The notes below the pieces were generated by a model that saw nothing but the letters and a program-made list of their open reading frames with translations, made no database searches and was not told the DNA's origin. 64,000 nt of DNA from G963422565 sp963422565 (GTDB lineage: Bacteria > Pseudomonadota > Alphaproteobacteria > MPNO01). Position numbers and translations under genes: made by a program. The stretch spans positions 2,604,001-2,668,000 of the forward strand of contig OY730228.1 of NCBI GenBank assembly GCA_963422565.1. The letters run 5' to 3'. Numbering within the stretch: position 1 is the first letter of the stretch; each line of letters opens with the position of its first letter. This document shows positions 1-8,734 of the stretch, piece after piece.

Positions 1-1241
1 GATGCCGTCAGGCTCTCCTCGCCCGGCGCGGAGATCGACATGATCCAGGTGATCGCGATCACGTTGGCGAGGCCGATGCCGAGCCCGACGACCACGGCCA
101 TCGCCCCGTGCCAGACCAGTCCCGCCCCGTCGACGCCGACGGCGATGCCGCCGAGCCCGAAGATGGAGAGCGCGAAGCCGGACAGCATCGCGAACCGACG
201 CGCCGACCGGCCGGCGAGATGGGCGACCGCGATCGAGCTCGCCGACCAGGCGAACGACATCAGCATGTTGAAATAGCCGATCCAGAGATCGGGAACGCCG
301 TGCAGCGCGCCGAGCAGCAGCGGCAGGAAGATGCTCGGCGCGGTCTGGGTGAAGGCGAGCGCGATGAATATCCAATAGGCCGCCCCGACCGCGGTGGAGA
401 GCGACAGCGCCCGCTTGGGGAACATCGGGTTCTCGGCGCGGGCGTCGAAGCGCAGCGTGACCGCGACCAGGACCATGGCGCCCGCCACCAGGGCGGCCCC
501 GGCGGCGGCCGAGCCCGCCTGGCCCGCGGCGGCGACGCAGAGGACCCCGGCGGCGAGCAGTGCCAGCCGCCGCACCGGCAGTCCCGGCCCCGCCGCGCGG
601 CGCTCCGAGACCGGGACATAGCGCCCGCCGAGCGCGCAGACCAGCAGGGCCACCGGGATCAGCGTCCATAGCGCGCCCCGCCACCAGTCGATCTCGGCGA
701 AGAACCCGGCCGCGGCCGGGCCGACAAGCGCGGCGGCGACCCAGGCGGTGTTGATCAGCGCCAGAACTCGGCCGCGGAGCGCCTCGCCGTAGATCTCGCG
801 GACCAGGGCCATGGATTGCGATAGCATCAACCCGCCGCCGAAGCCCTGCAGGAGCTGGCCGGCGAGCAGCAGAGCCATCGACGGCGCGGCTGCGCCGAGC
901 GCGCTGCCGGCCACGAAGATCAGCCCCGCCGACACGTAGCCCCGGCGGCGGCCGAAGGCCGCGCGCACTGGCGCGCCACCGGCGGCGCCGACGATGGTCC
1001 CGATCAGATAGAAGGTCGCGGGCCAAGTGTAATAGGCCGCGCCGCCGATATCGTCGACCACCGACGGCATGATGGTGGTCAGCACGAAGATGTTCACCCC
1101 GTGAAGGATCACGGCGAGGTTGAGCAGCACGGTAAACACCGCGCGGCCCGAGCGCAGCAGGTCCAGCCAGCCCGCCGCCGATCCGCCCCGGTCCGCGGGC
1201 TCGGGCGCCGAGCCGGCGGAGGGCGGCGAGGGGGCGGGCAT
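1..1241 (-). CDS. MFS transporter, DHA2-like (C-terminus off the window)
   Basis: Reading the minus strand from an ATG at 1241 gives an open frame that runs off the left edge, about 413 codons. After a Pro/Ser-rich cytoplasmic leader of about 25 residues it is a series of hydrophobic segments rich in Gly and Ala, with the MFS motif-A-like stretch VRAAFGRRRGY after the second helix and QLLQGFGGGLM in helix 4, as in drug/metabolite-proton antiporters. It is an inner-membrane secondary transporter; the substrate cannot be told from sequence. It starts 18 bp after the stop of the DUF1116 gene, so the two are probably co-transcribed. The missing end contains the last helices. Confidence 0.85.
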   Translation of the reverse strand, partial: MPAPSPPSAGSAPEPADRGGSAAGWLDLLRSGRAVFTVLLNLAVILHGVNIFVLTTIMPSVVDDIGGAAYYTWPATFYLIGTIVGAAGGAPVRAAFGRRRGYVSAGLIFVAGSALGAAAPSMALLLAGQLLQGFGGGLMLSQSMALVREIYGEALRGRVLALINTAWVAAALVGPAAAGFFAEIDWWRGALWTLIPVALLVCALGGRYVPVSERRAAGPGLPVRRLALLAAGVLCVAAAGQAGSAAAGAALVAGAMVLVAVTLRFDARAENPMFPKRALSLSTAVGAAYWIFIALAFTQTAPSIFLPLLLGALHGVPDLWIGYFNMLMSFAWSASSIAVAHLAGRSARRFAMLSGFALSIFGLGGIAVGVDGAGLVWHGAMAVVVGLGIGLANVIAITWIMSISAPGEESLTA

Positions 1242-1259
1242 GGGGGCGCTCGGCCGGGC

Positions 1260-2456
1260 TCAGCCCAGCGCGGCGACGGCCTCGCGGAACGGCGCCAGAG
1301 GCGGTCGATAGAGTCCGGCGCCGAGCCCGCCGTACTCGGCGGCCGCGTCGATGATGCCGAGCTCGATGACCGGGGCCGCGTCGAGCGCCACGACCCGCCG
1401 CGCGGAGATGCCGACCCGCGCGGCCGAGGCCGGCATTGCCGGATGCGGCGACGACAGCATCCGGCCCGGCAGTTCGTGCAGGTCCGGCGGGGAGAAGCCG
1501 GCATGCAGCTCCTGCATCGCCGGACAGTAGGACTGCGCCATCGCGCCGAGGCCCAACGCCTCGACCAGCGCCGAGTCGCCGATCGCCCCGAGACAGGTCT
1601 CCGGGCGGTGCGGCGGGCGGAGCCGGCCGGCCGGCGGTGCGGCGGGCGCGGCGAACCAGCGTCCGGGCAGGCCCGCGACCTCGATTCCGAACGCGGCGCC
1701 GTTGCCGCCGAACGCCGTGCACAGGCCGGCGCCGGCCACCCCGCGCGGCGCGTCGAGCAGGCAGCGGACCGCCGCCATCCAGAATCCGAGAAAGAAGATC
1801 GGCCACTCGCCGATGAATTCGTCGACCCGGCCGCCGGCGAAACCGGGGTCCAGCCGGCCGCGCAGCGCCTCGCGGAGCCGCCCGGCCGCGGAGACGTGGC
1901 GAAGATGGCCGTCGTCGCCCTCGGTCAGCGCCGCATCGACGATGGGCAGCAGGGCGATCGGTGCGTCCGCGGCGGCATCGAGCGCCTCGGCGACCTCGCC
2001 GTTGATCCAGCGCAGATGGTCCACGGCCTCGGGCACGAGCCGTCCGTAGCGCGCCGCCGGGAAGCCGCCATGGCCGCCGCCGTTGATCGGCGCGTAGCCG
2101 GGCCGGGCCGGGCCGCCCGCGACGTCCGAGACCTCGATGACCCGCATCGAGGGCGACACCACGGCGGCCATCGGCACCGCGGCGTTCCGGTCCTGCGCGG
2201 GCGCCAGACGCACGCCGCCCCCGTCCACCAGCGCCGCCGCCTCGTCGAGGGTGCCGGCCCAGCCCTCGAAGACGCAGGCGACGGCGGCGGCGTTGCGGAT
2301 CGGCCGGCAGGGGCCGCCCTCGATCGGTGGTCCCGCATGCAGCAGGCTCCCGTGCTCGAGCGCGAGGGCCTCGGCGGCGCGGCGCATCCCGGTCCAGGCC
2401 GGACGGACCCGCAGCAGCCTTTCGAGCGCCGCCCGCTCGGCGTCGTTGCGCGTCAT
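1260..2456 (-). CDS. DUF1116 family protein (AllG/YlbE-like)
   Basis: A 398-residue soluble protein that I recognise as DUF1116, the family of E. coli YlbE/AllG, a subunit associated with oxamate carbamoyltransferase in allantoin breakdown. The Gly-rich stretch GYAPINGGGHGGFP and the segment TAFGGNGAAFGIEVAG fit that family. The ATG at 2456 (MTRNDAERAAL) is preferred; an in-frame ATG at 2513 would add 19 residues that look non-native. FdrA and DUF2877 partners usually found with this family are not in the window. It sits directly upstream of the MFS gene and is divergent from a purine/triazine-type amidohydrolase, so a nitrogen-compound catabolic role is plausible but inferred. Confidence 0.7.
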   Translation of the reverse strand: MTRNDAERAALERLLRVRPAWTGMRRAAEALALEHGSLLHAGPPIEGGPCRPIRNAAAVACVFEGWAGTLDEAAALVDGGGVRLAPAQDRNAAVPMAAVVSPSMRVIEVSDVAGGPARPGYAPINGGGHGGFPAARYGRLVPEAVDHLRWINGEVAEALDAAADAPIALLPIVDAALTEGDDGHLRHVSAAGRLREALRGRLDPGFAGGRVDEFIGEWPIFFLGFWMAAVRCLLDAPRGVAGAGLCTAFGGNGAAFGIEVAGLPGRWFAAPAAPPAGRLRPPHRPETCLGAIGDSALVEALGLGAMAQSYCPAMQELHAGFSPPDLHELPGRMLSSPHPAMPASAARVGISARRVVALDAAPVIELGIIDAAAEYGGLGAGLYRPPLAPFREAVAALG

Positions 2457-2672
2457 CTCCGCTGCTTCCCCCGCTGCCGCGTCCGCGCCTCGTTCGACGC
2501 GAAGGACCCCCATGCAGGTACGAGGCCTGCCGCGTCAGCTTACACGAGGGGCTGCCCTGGCGTCGCGTCTGCGCGCCGTTTCGCTACGCTCCGCATCCCG
2601 CAGACGCGACGCCCTCGAGGACTATATCATGCGCGGGTGAGGCGCGGCGGGTCGGGCATCCGGAGGACGGGC

Positions 2673-4247
2673 ATGGCGGAGTCGCGGACATTGATCGCCG
2701 GCGGTCTCGTCTACGACCATGACGGCGACACCGACCGCCCCGCCGTCCGCGACGTTCTGATCGAAGGCGGGCGGATCGTCGGGGTCGCGCCGGGTCTGGC
2801 CGCCGAGTTTCGCCGAAAGGGCGTGGCCGGTCGCGTCATCGACGCGTCGCGCCGTCTGGTCGTGCCCGGCTTCGTCAACGCCCACTACCATTCTCACGAC
2901 GTGCTCCTGAAGGGGATGTTCGAGCCGCTGCCCTTGCAGATCTGGTTCGTCAACGCCCTGCCGCCGCAATATCCGATTCGGAGCGCGGAGGAGGTGCGCG
3001 CCCGCACGCTGCTGGGGGCGGCGGAGTGTCTGCTCGCCGGGATCACCACCGTCCAGGACATGCTGACCCTGTTCCCCTTCGACGAGACGCTGCTCGACAT
3101 CGTCCTGGACGCATACGAGGAGATCGGCATCCGCACCGTCTTCTCGCTCCAGGTCGGCGACCGGCTGGCCATCGACCGGGTGCCGTTCTGGCGCGAGCTG
3201 GTGCCGGAGGCCTATCACGGCCATCTGGGCTCGGCCGTCGGCGTCGGCGTCGGCCCCGGCCCGCTGGCTGCGGTGGCCCGCCAGATCGACCGGATCGGCT
3301 TTGCCCGGCCGCGCTTCCGCTGGGCGCTGAGTCCGACCAGCGCGATCATGTCCTCGCCCGAGCTCCTCGAGGGGATCGCCGCGCTTGCCGAGCGGCACGA
3401 TCTCCCGGTGCTTTGCCATCTCTACGAATCGCGGCCCGAACTGCTGTCGTCGCGGCACCATCTGAGCGCGTTCGAGGGCTCGCAGGTCGACTATCTGCGG
3501 TCGGTCGGGCTGCTCGGGCCGCGGCTGGCGCTCGCCCACGCCATCTGGATCCGGCCCGACGAGATCGACGCGATCGCCGAGGCGGGCGCGCGGGTGGTCC
3601 TCAATCCGGCCAGCAACCTGAAGTCCAAGAGCGGGGTGGCGCCGATCCAGGCCTATCGCCGCGCGGGGGTCGGGATCGCGCTCGGCTGCGACAACTGCGC
3701 GTGCAGCGATGTCCAGAACATGTTCCAGGCGATGAAGCTGTTCTGCGGCCTGGCCGCGGTCTCGGATCCCGGGATCGAGACGCCGCCCGCCCGCGAGGCG
3801 GTGCGGGCGGCGACGCTCGGCGGCGCGGCCGCGCTCGGCCTCGGCGGCACGGTCGGTGCGGTCGCTCCGGGGATGCGGGCGGATCTCTGCCTCTACGATC
3901 TCGACCGGCCCACCTTGTTGCCGCTCAACAGCGCGGCGCGCCAGCTCGTCTACAGCGAGGCCGGCAGCGCGGTCGACACGGTGCTGGTCGACGGTCGGGT
4001 CGTCGTCGAGAACGGTGCCCTCGTCGCCATCGATTCCCGGACGCTTGCCGATGCCGTCGAGGTCGTGATCGGCGGGCTCCGGGCCGACCAGCAGGCGGTC
4101 GCGCGGCGCTACGCCGAGATCGCCCCCTTCCTCATGGAGGCCTGGTCGAGGAGCTGGGAGGCCGATGCCGGGATGGAGCGCTATGTGGCGGGGCCGCCCC
4201 TTCCCTTCGCAACGGCTCCCGCCACCCGGAGGGTGGAAACGACGTGA
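2673..4247 (+). CDS. Amidohydrolase, ATZ/TRZ (guanine/cytosine deaminase-like) family
   Basis: A 524-residue metal-dependent hydrolase of the amidohydrolase superfamily. The metal ligands are visible: NAHYHSH gives H71 and H73, CHLYESR gives H249, ALAHAIW gives H289, and GCDNC gives D340, the set expected for mononuclear deaminases/chlorohydrolases. The C-terminus returns to the small beta-sandwich (MRADLCLYDLDRP). The ATG at 2673 is chosen because homology begins there; the frame stays open far upstream only because of the GC-rich antisense gene. It is divergent from the DUF1116 gene and followed by a TRAP transporter, which may import its substrate. Substrate (aminopurine, triazine or similar) is not determinable here. 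Confidence 0.85.
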   Translation: MAESRTLIAGGLVYDHDGDTDRPAVRDVLIEGGRIVGVAPGLAAEFRRKGVAGRVIDASRRLVVPGFVNAHYHSHDVLLKGMFEPLPLQIWFVNALPPQYPIRSAEEVRARTLLGAAECLLAGITTVQDMLTLFPFDETLLDIVLDAYEEIGIRTVFSLQVGDRLAIDRVPFWRELVPEAYHGHLGSAVGVGVGPGPLAAVARQIDRIGFARPRFRWALSPTSAIMSSPELLEGIAALAERHDLPVLCHLYESRPELLSSRHHLSAFEGSQVDYLRSVGLLGPRLALAHAIWIRPDEIDAIAEAGARVVLNPASNLKSKSGVAPIQAYRRAGVGIALGCDNCACSDVQNMFQAMKLFCGLAAVSDPGIETPPAREAVRAATLGGAAALGLGGTVGAVAPGMRADLCLYDLDRPTLLPLNSAARQLVYSEAGSAVDTVLVDGRVVVENGALVAIDSRTLADAVEVVIGGLRADQQAVARRYAEIAPFLMEAWSRSWEADAGMERYVAGPPLPFATAPATRRVETT

Positions 4248-4562
4248 CCGCGTCCCGATCCTCCTCGCCGGAAAGCGTTCGGGGCGAAGCTGCGCGCGAC
4301 CGCGCGGCGCCGCCGCCGGCTTGGGGCTGTCGTCCTCGCCATCGGCGAACACGCGCCGGCGGATCTCTTTCGCAGCGCGTCGGTCGGCGCGTATATTGCT
4401 GCCGAGCGGTTTCGCCCCAAACTCTGTTCGGTCCCCGCATCTGGACCTCGCATCCCCGGAGATCGCATCATGTCGAGGCCGCTCGCAAGTTTCGGGTCAG
4501 GTTCTGATGGCGGCTTCGCCCGCTACGCCACCCTTCATCGACCCCACGCAAGGCAGGAGACC
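4248..4562. other. Intergenic region before the TRAP operon
   Basis: 315 bp with no convincing gene. It has slightly lower GC than its surroundings and presumably holds the promoter of the TRAP operon, but no clear -35/-10 pair stands out. The only clear signal is the ribosome binding site AGGAGA just upstream of the ATG at 4563. Confidence 0.5.
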
Positions 4563-5623
4563 ATGTCAAAACTTTCTTCGACTTTGACGGGCGGCCTCGC
4601 GGCCGCCGCGTTCGTGGCGGCCGCTTCGGCGCCCGCCGCCGCGCAGGCCAACTTCAAGCTCACCTCCTATGTCGCGGTGGGCTCCGGGACGTGGAACACC
4701 TATCAGAAGCCGTTCATCGATCGGGTCCACGACCTGACCGACGGCGCGGTCGAGATCAAGGGCTTCAGCGTCGGTGTCCTCGCCAGCCCGTTCGACGCCT
4801 GAAGGCGGTCGCCAAGGGGACCGCCGACATGTGCTACTGCTTCACCGCCTTCGCCGCCAACGCGGATCCGGTGAACGCGGTCTTCGCCGGCCTCGCCGGC
4901 GGGATGAGCAGCGAAGCCTGGTTCCACTGGCTCTATCATGGCGAAGGCGGCGATCTCTGGCGCGGCTTCCGGCGCGAGACATCCGAGATGCATCCGATCA
5001 TCACCGGGATCGGTCCGACCGAGGTCTTTCTGCACTCGCATCGCAAGATCACCGGCCTCGCCGACCTCGAGGGGATGAAGATCCGCACGACAGGCGCCTG
5101 GGCCGACATCCTCAAGAAGCTCGGCGCCTCGCCGACGGTGCTCGCGCCGGCCGACATCTACACCGCGCTCGAGCGCAAGGTGATCGACGCGACCGAGTTC
5201 ATCACCCCGGCGACGAACCTCAAGCTCGGCTACCACAAGATCGCCAGATACATCGTCTTCCCCGGAGTCCATCAGCCGACCCATGCCAACGAGGTCGTGC
5301 TGCGGATCGAGGACTGGAACAAGCTGTCGGAGAAAACGCGGTCGCGGATGGTCGATGCCGGCAAGCTGGCGGCGATGGACAGCTTCCTCGGGCTCGGCAT
5401 GCAGGACCTCGCGGCGATGAAGACGCTGCGGGCCGGGCGCAACGAGTGGATCGAGATCGACCCGTCGATCAAGGCCCGGGTGACCGAGCTCGCCCGCGCG
5501 TGGACCGCCGAACAATCCGCGAAGCAGTCGGCCAAGGGCAATGGCTGGATGAAGAAGGTCTCGGCCTCCTACTGGTCGTTCTTCGACAACTGGACGGAGA
5601 ACGGCATCTACCGCGTGAACTAG
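4563..5623 (+). pseudogene. dctP: TRAP transporter substrate-binding protein DctP, frameshifted
   Basis: The periplasmic solute receptor of a TRAP transporter, preceded by AGGAGA. A typical signal peptide ends at APAAAQA. The first frame stops at 4800-4802 after VLASPFDA; one frame over, the protein resumes with LKAVAKGTADMC and continues uninterrupted through GMKIRTTGAWADILKKLG and ATEFITPATNLKLGYHKIA, both typical of DctP, to 5623. Inserting one C (GCC-CTG-AAG instead of GCCTGAAG) restores a continuous protein of about 353 residues. Everything else about the gene looks maintained, so this is either a very recent mutation or a consensus error. The permease genes follow at once. Confidence 0.85.
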
Positions 5624-5686
5624 GGTCCTCCCGGCTCGGGGCGGCTCTCGGCCGCCGCCGGGCCGGGCCGCCAGGCGCGTCCTCCG

Positions 5687-6220
5687 ATGCTCCGTGTCCT
5701 CGGCCTCGTCGACCGGCTGTCGACCGCTCTGGCCTCTCTGACGATGATCGTGTTCGTCGGTCTGGTCGCCGACATGCTCTACGAGGTGGTCTCCCGGCGG
5801 GTCTTCGATTCGCCGACGCTCTGGGCGTATGACATCGCCTATATGTCGAACGGGGCGATCTTCATGATCGCCGCCGGCTATACGCTGCTGGTCGACGAGC
5901 ATATCCGCATCGATTTCCTCGCCACCCGCATGCGGCGCCCGTACCAGGACGCGGCCAACGCCCTGGTCTATCTGTGCCTCCTGGTGCCGACGCTCTATTT
6001 CGCCTGCAACGGTGCGCTGACCGAGTTCTGGACCGCTTACGCCACCGACGAGCTCGAGCCGTCGAGCCCGTGGAAACCGCTGATCTGGCCGTTCTACGCG
6101 GCGATCGCCCTCGGCATCTGCGTGTTCACCCTGCAGGTCCTCGCCCAGGCTATCCGTCACGCCGGCGCGGCGCTCGGGCGCTGGCCCTCGCCGCTCGCGC
6201 GCAAGGGCGAGGGGATGTAA
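5687..6220 (+). CDS. dctQ: TRAP transporter small permease DctQ
   Basis: A 177-residue membrane protein with four hydrophobic segments (about residues 15-35, 50-70, 90-110, 135-155), the size and topology of DctQ. The motif ISVR-equivalent loop and the segment LLVDEHIRIDFLATRM match the conserved DEHIRVD region of this subunit. It pairs with DctM in the inner membrane to couple sodium-driven uptake to the DctP receptor. It lies 63 bp after dctP and only two bases before dctM. Confidence 0.9.
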   Translation: MLRVLGLVDRLSTALASLTMIVFVGLVADMLYEVVSRRVFDSPTLWAYDIAYMSNGAIFMIAAGYTLLVDEHIRIDFLATRMRRPYQDAANALVYLCLLVPTLYFACNGALTEFWTAYATDELEPSSPWKPLIWPFYAAIALGICVFTLQVLAQAIRHAGAALGRWPSPLARKGEGM

Positions 6221-6222
6221 CC

Positions 6223-7545
6223 ATGGTCGAGGGGTCGATCGCGCTCGGCATGTTCGTCGCCTTGTTCGCGCTGGTGTTTCTCGGCATCCCCGTCGCCGTG
6301 AGCCTGATGTGCACGGCCTTCCTGTTCGGGATCGGCATCTTCGGCGAGGCGCTGGCGACGCAGATCCACAGCCGCTTCGTCGACGTATCGTCCAACTTCG
6401 TGCTGGCGGCGATCCCGCTATTCATCTTCATGGGCGCGATGCTCGAACGGTCCGGCATCGCCGGGCGGCTGTTCGAGGCCGTGCGGCTGTGGCTGGGGCC
6501 GCTGCCGGGGGGGCTGTCGCTGACGACGATCGTGATGTGCGCGATCTTCGCCGCGACCTCGGGCGTCGTCGGCGCGGTGGAGATCGTCGTCGGCCTGATG
6601 GCGGTGCCGGCGATGCTCGCGGCCGGCTACCGCAAGGACCTCGCGGCCGGCTGCGTCTGCGCCGGCGGATCGCTCGGGACGACCATCCCGCCCTCGGTCG
6701 TCATCATCGTCTACGCCTCGGTCACCGAACAGTCCGTGGGCGATCTCTTCGCCGGCATTCTGATCCCGGCCCTGGCGATGGTCGGGTTCTTCGTCGTCTA
6801 TATTCTCGGCCGCTGCATCGTCCAGCCCGACGCCGGGCCGGGTCTGACCAAGGCGGACATCGACGTCACGCTGGGCCGCAAGGTCCGGGTGGCGCTCACC
6901 GCCCTGGTGCCGGCGACGCTGCTGGTGACGGCGGTCCTCGGCAGCATCTTCGCCGGCGTCGCCTCGCCGACCGAGGCGGCCGCGGTCGGCGCCTTCGGGT
7001 CGGTGCTGCTGACCGTCGGCTACGGCCGGTTCTCCCTCTCGGTGCTCAGGGGAGCGCTGCGGCGGACCATCACCATCACCTCGATGGTGATGCTGATCGT
7101 GGTCGGCGGCGTGATGTTCGCCAGCGTCTTCATCGTCAACGGCGGCGATGGGGTGGTCGGGCATGTCGTCGACAGGCTGGAGCTGTCGAGCGCCGGCGTG
7201 ATCATCTTCTTCCTGGCGATCGTCTTCGTTCTGGGCTTCGTGCTCGACTGGATCTCGGTGCTCCTGATCGCGTTGCCGATCTTCGACCCGCTGGTACGCG
7301 CCGCCGAGATCGACCCCATCTGGTTCGGCGTCATGGTGTGCATCGCGCTGCAGACGTCCTATCTCACGCCGCCGATGGCGCCGTCGATCTTCTATCTGCG
7401 GGCCATCGCCCCGCCCGAGATGTCCTACGCCGACATGTACAAGGGGGTAGCCCCCTTCGTCGTCGCCCAGCTCCTGACGCTGCTGATGGTCGCCCTCTAC
7501 CCGGCGACGGCGACCTGGCTGCCGGATGTCCTGTTCGGGTTCTGA
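6223..7545 (+). CDS. dctM: TRAP transporter large permease DctM
   Basis: A 440-residue polytopic protein with about 12 hydrophobic segments, matching the usual 425-440 residues of DctM. Diagnostic motifs include AAIPLFIFMGAMLERSG, GGSLGTTIPPSVVIIVYA, GVASPTEAAAVGAFGS and LTPPMAPSIFYLR near the C-terminus. It forms the transport core with DctQ. The ATG at 6223 follows the dctQ stop by two bases, so translation is probably coupled. The gene is convergent with the 2-hydroxyacid dehydrogenase. Confidence 0.95.
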   Translation: MVEGSIALGMFVALFALVFLGIPVAVSLMCTAFLFGIGIFGEALATQIHSRFVDVSSNFVLAAIPLFIFMGAMLERSGIAGRLFEAVRLWLGPLPGGLSLTTIVMCAIFAATSGVVGAVEIVVGLMAVPAMLAAGYRKDLAAGCVCAGGSLGTTIPPSVVIIVYASVTEQSVGDLFAGILIPALAMVGFFVVYILGRCIVQPDAGPGLTKADIDVTLGRKVRVALTALVPATLLVTAVLGSIFAGVASPTEAAAVGAFGSVLLTVGYGRFSLSVLRGALRRTITITSMVMLIVVGGVMFASVFIVNGGDGVVGHVVDRLELSSAGVIIFFLAIVFVLGFVLDWISVLLIALPIFDPLVRAAEIDPIWFGVMVCIALQTSYLTPPMAPSIFYLRAIAPPEMSYADMYKGVAPFVVAQLLTLLMVALYPATATWLPDVLFGF

Positions 7546-7651
7546 CGGTCGGTTCGCGAAACGCCCGCGCCGCATCCGCAGACGACGGCCGAGGTCTCCA
7601 TGACCGCCGCAACCCGATTCGCGCGCAGCTGCCGCGTTCCTCCCCGTTCCC

Positions 7652-8725
7652 TCAGCCGAGCGCCGCGTCGAGATCGAGCGCCAGCTCCTCGACATCGCGG
7701 GCGCCGTTCCAACGCGCCGCGACCGCCGTGTGCGGCGTCGTCACGACGTTGGGGAAGGCCGTCAGCGGATCGTTCGGGGCGGCGGGTTCTTCCCAGAACA
7801 CGTCGAGCCCTGCGCCGCCGAGCCGGCCGTCGGCGAGCGCCTCGGTCAGGGCGGCGCGGTCGACGATCGCGGCGCGCGAGACGTTGACGATGCAGGCGCC
7901 CGGCTTCATCCGCGCCAAGGCCGCCCGGTCTATCATGTTGCGCGTCTCGCGCGTCTCCGGGATCTGGATGCTCAGATAGTCGGACCGTTCGAGCATCTCC
8001 TCGAAGCCGCAATATGTCGCGCCGTGCGCCCGCTCCACATCCTCGGGCAGCCGGCGCCGTTGATAATAGAGCACGTCCATGCCGAACGCGGCGGCGCGGC
8101 GCGCGAGCTCGCGGCCGATCTCGCCGAGCCCGAGCGCGCCCAGGGTCGCGCCTTCGAGAGTGCCGAGACCGCCGATCCGGCCCCAGTTGGACTTGCCGCA
8201 GTGACGCCCGTCATAGAGCCTCGGCGCGAACCCGGCCTCGGCCAGGCTGGCGCGGTCGATGCGGCCGTTCAGCAGACAGATCCGCTTGGCGAGCGCCAGC
8301 ATCAGGGCGAAGCCGTGCTCGGCCACGGCGGCGTTGACGCGCCGGCGCAGCGTCCTGACGGCGACCCCGCGGCGTTCGCAGGCCGCCAGATCTATGTTGC
8401 GCAGATCGACGCCGAATTTCTGGACGATCCTGAGCCGCGGCGCCGCGGCGAGCGCGGCTTCGTCGATGCGGAAGGACTCGACGATCGCGGCATCCGCCTC
8501 GGCGAGGGCCTCGGCCAGGTCCGCCTCCGAACCGACCATCCGCATGGCGGACGGCCAGGCATTGGGCAGCCGGCCGCGCAGATCGTCGCACCAGGCGGAG
8601 AAGTCGGGCAGGTCGACCGAGAAATAGTCGGCGATCGCATCGCAGCGATCGGCCGGGGCGTCCGGATCCAGAACGACCTGGACGTTGCGGATGATCGGGT
8701 CGTCCTCGGCAACGACGATCGGCAT
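7652..8725 (-). CDS. D-isomer-specific 2-hydroxyacid dehydrogenase
   Basis: A 357-residue NAD-dependent dehydrogenase. The Rossmann motif GLGEIG is at residues 199-204; the catalytic triad of the family appears as R284 (NVSRAAIVD), E313 (FWEEP) and H332 (TPHTA). The N-terminal lobe is longer than usual by a lid-like segment around residues 40-65. It starts 9 bp after the stop of the TcuA-like flavoprotein and is probably in the same operon. It would reduce or oxidise a 2-keto/2-hydroxy acid; the exact substrate is unknown. Phosphoglycerate-dehydrogenase-like annotation would be too specific. Confidence 0.85.
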   Translation of the reverse strand: MPIVVAEDDPIIRNVQVVLDPDAPADRCDAIADYFSVDLPDFSAWCDDLRGRLPNAWPSAMRMVGSEADLAEALAEADAAIVESFRIDEAALAAAPRLRIVQKFGVDLRNIDLAACERRGVAVRTLRRRVNAAVAEHGFALMLALAKRICLLNGRIDRASLAEAGFAPRLYDGRHCGKSNWGRIGGLGTLEGATLGALGLGEIGRELARRAAAFGMDVLYYQRRRLPEDVERAHGATYCGFEEMLERSDYLSIQIPETRETRNMIDRAALARMKPGACIVNVSRAAIVDRAALTEALADGRLGGAGLDVFWEEPAAPNDPLTAFPNVVTTPHTAVAARWNGARDVEELALDLDAALG

Positions 8726-8734
8726 GGCGGCCCC

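Noticed and set aside
1101..2672. In-frame 524-codon N-terminal extension of the amidohydrolase
   Set aside because: This stretch is antisense of the DUF1116 gene, Arg/Gly-rich and without homology; the protein starts at ATG 2673.
2622..4352. 576-codon minus-strand frame
   Set aside because: Shadow of the amidohydrolase caused by high GC at third codon positions; composition is Arg/Asp/Pro-rich without motifs.
4797..4803. UGA in dctP as a recoding site
   Set aside because: Reading through in the same frame does not continue the protein; the homologous sequence is in another frame, so this is a one-base deletion.
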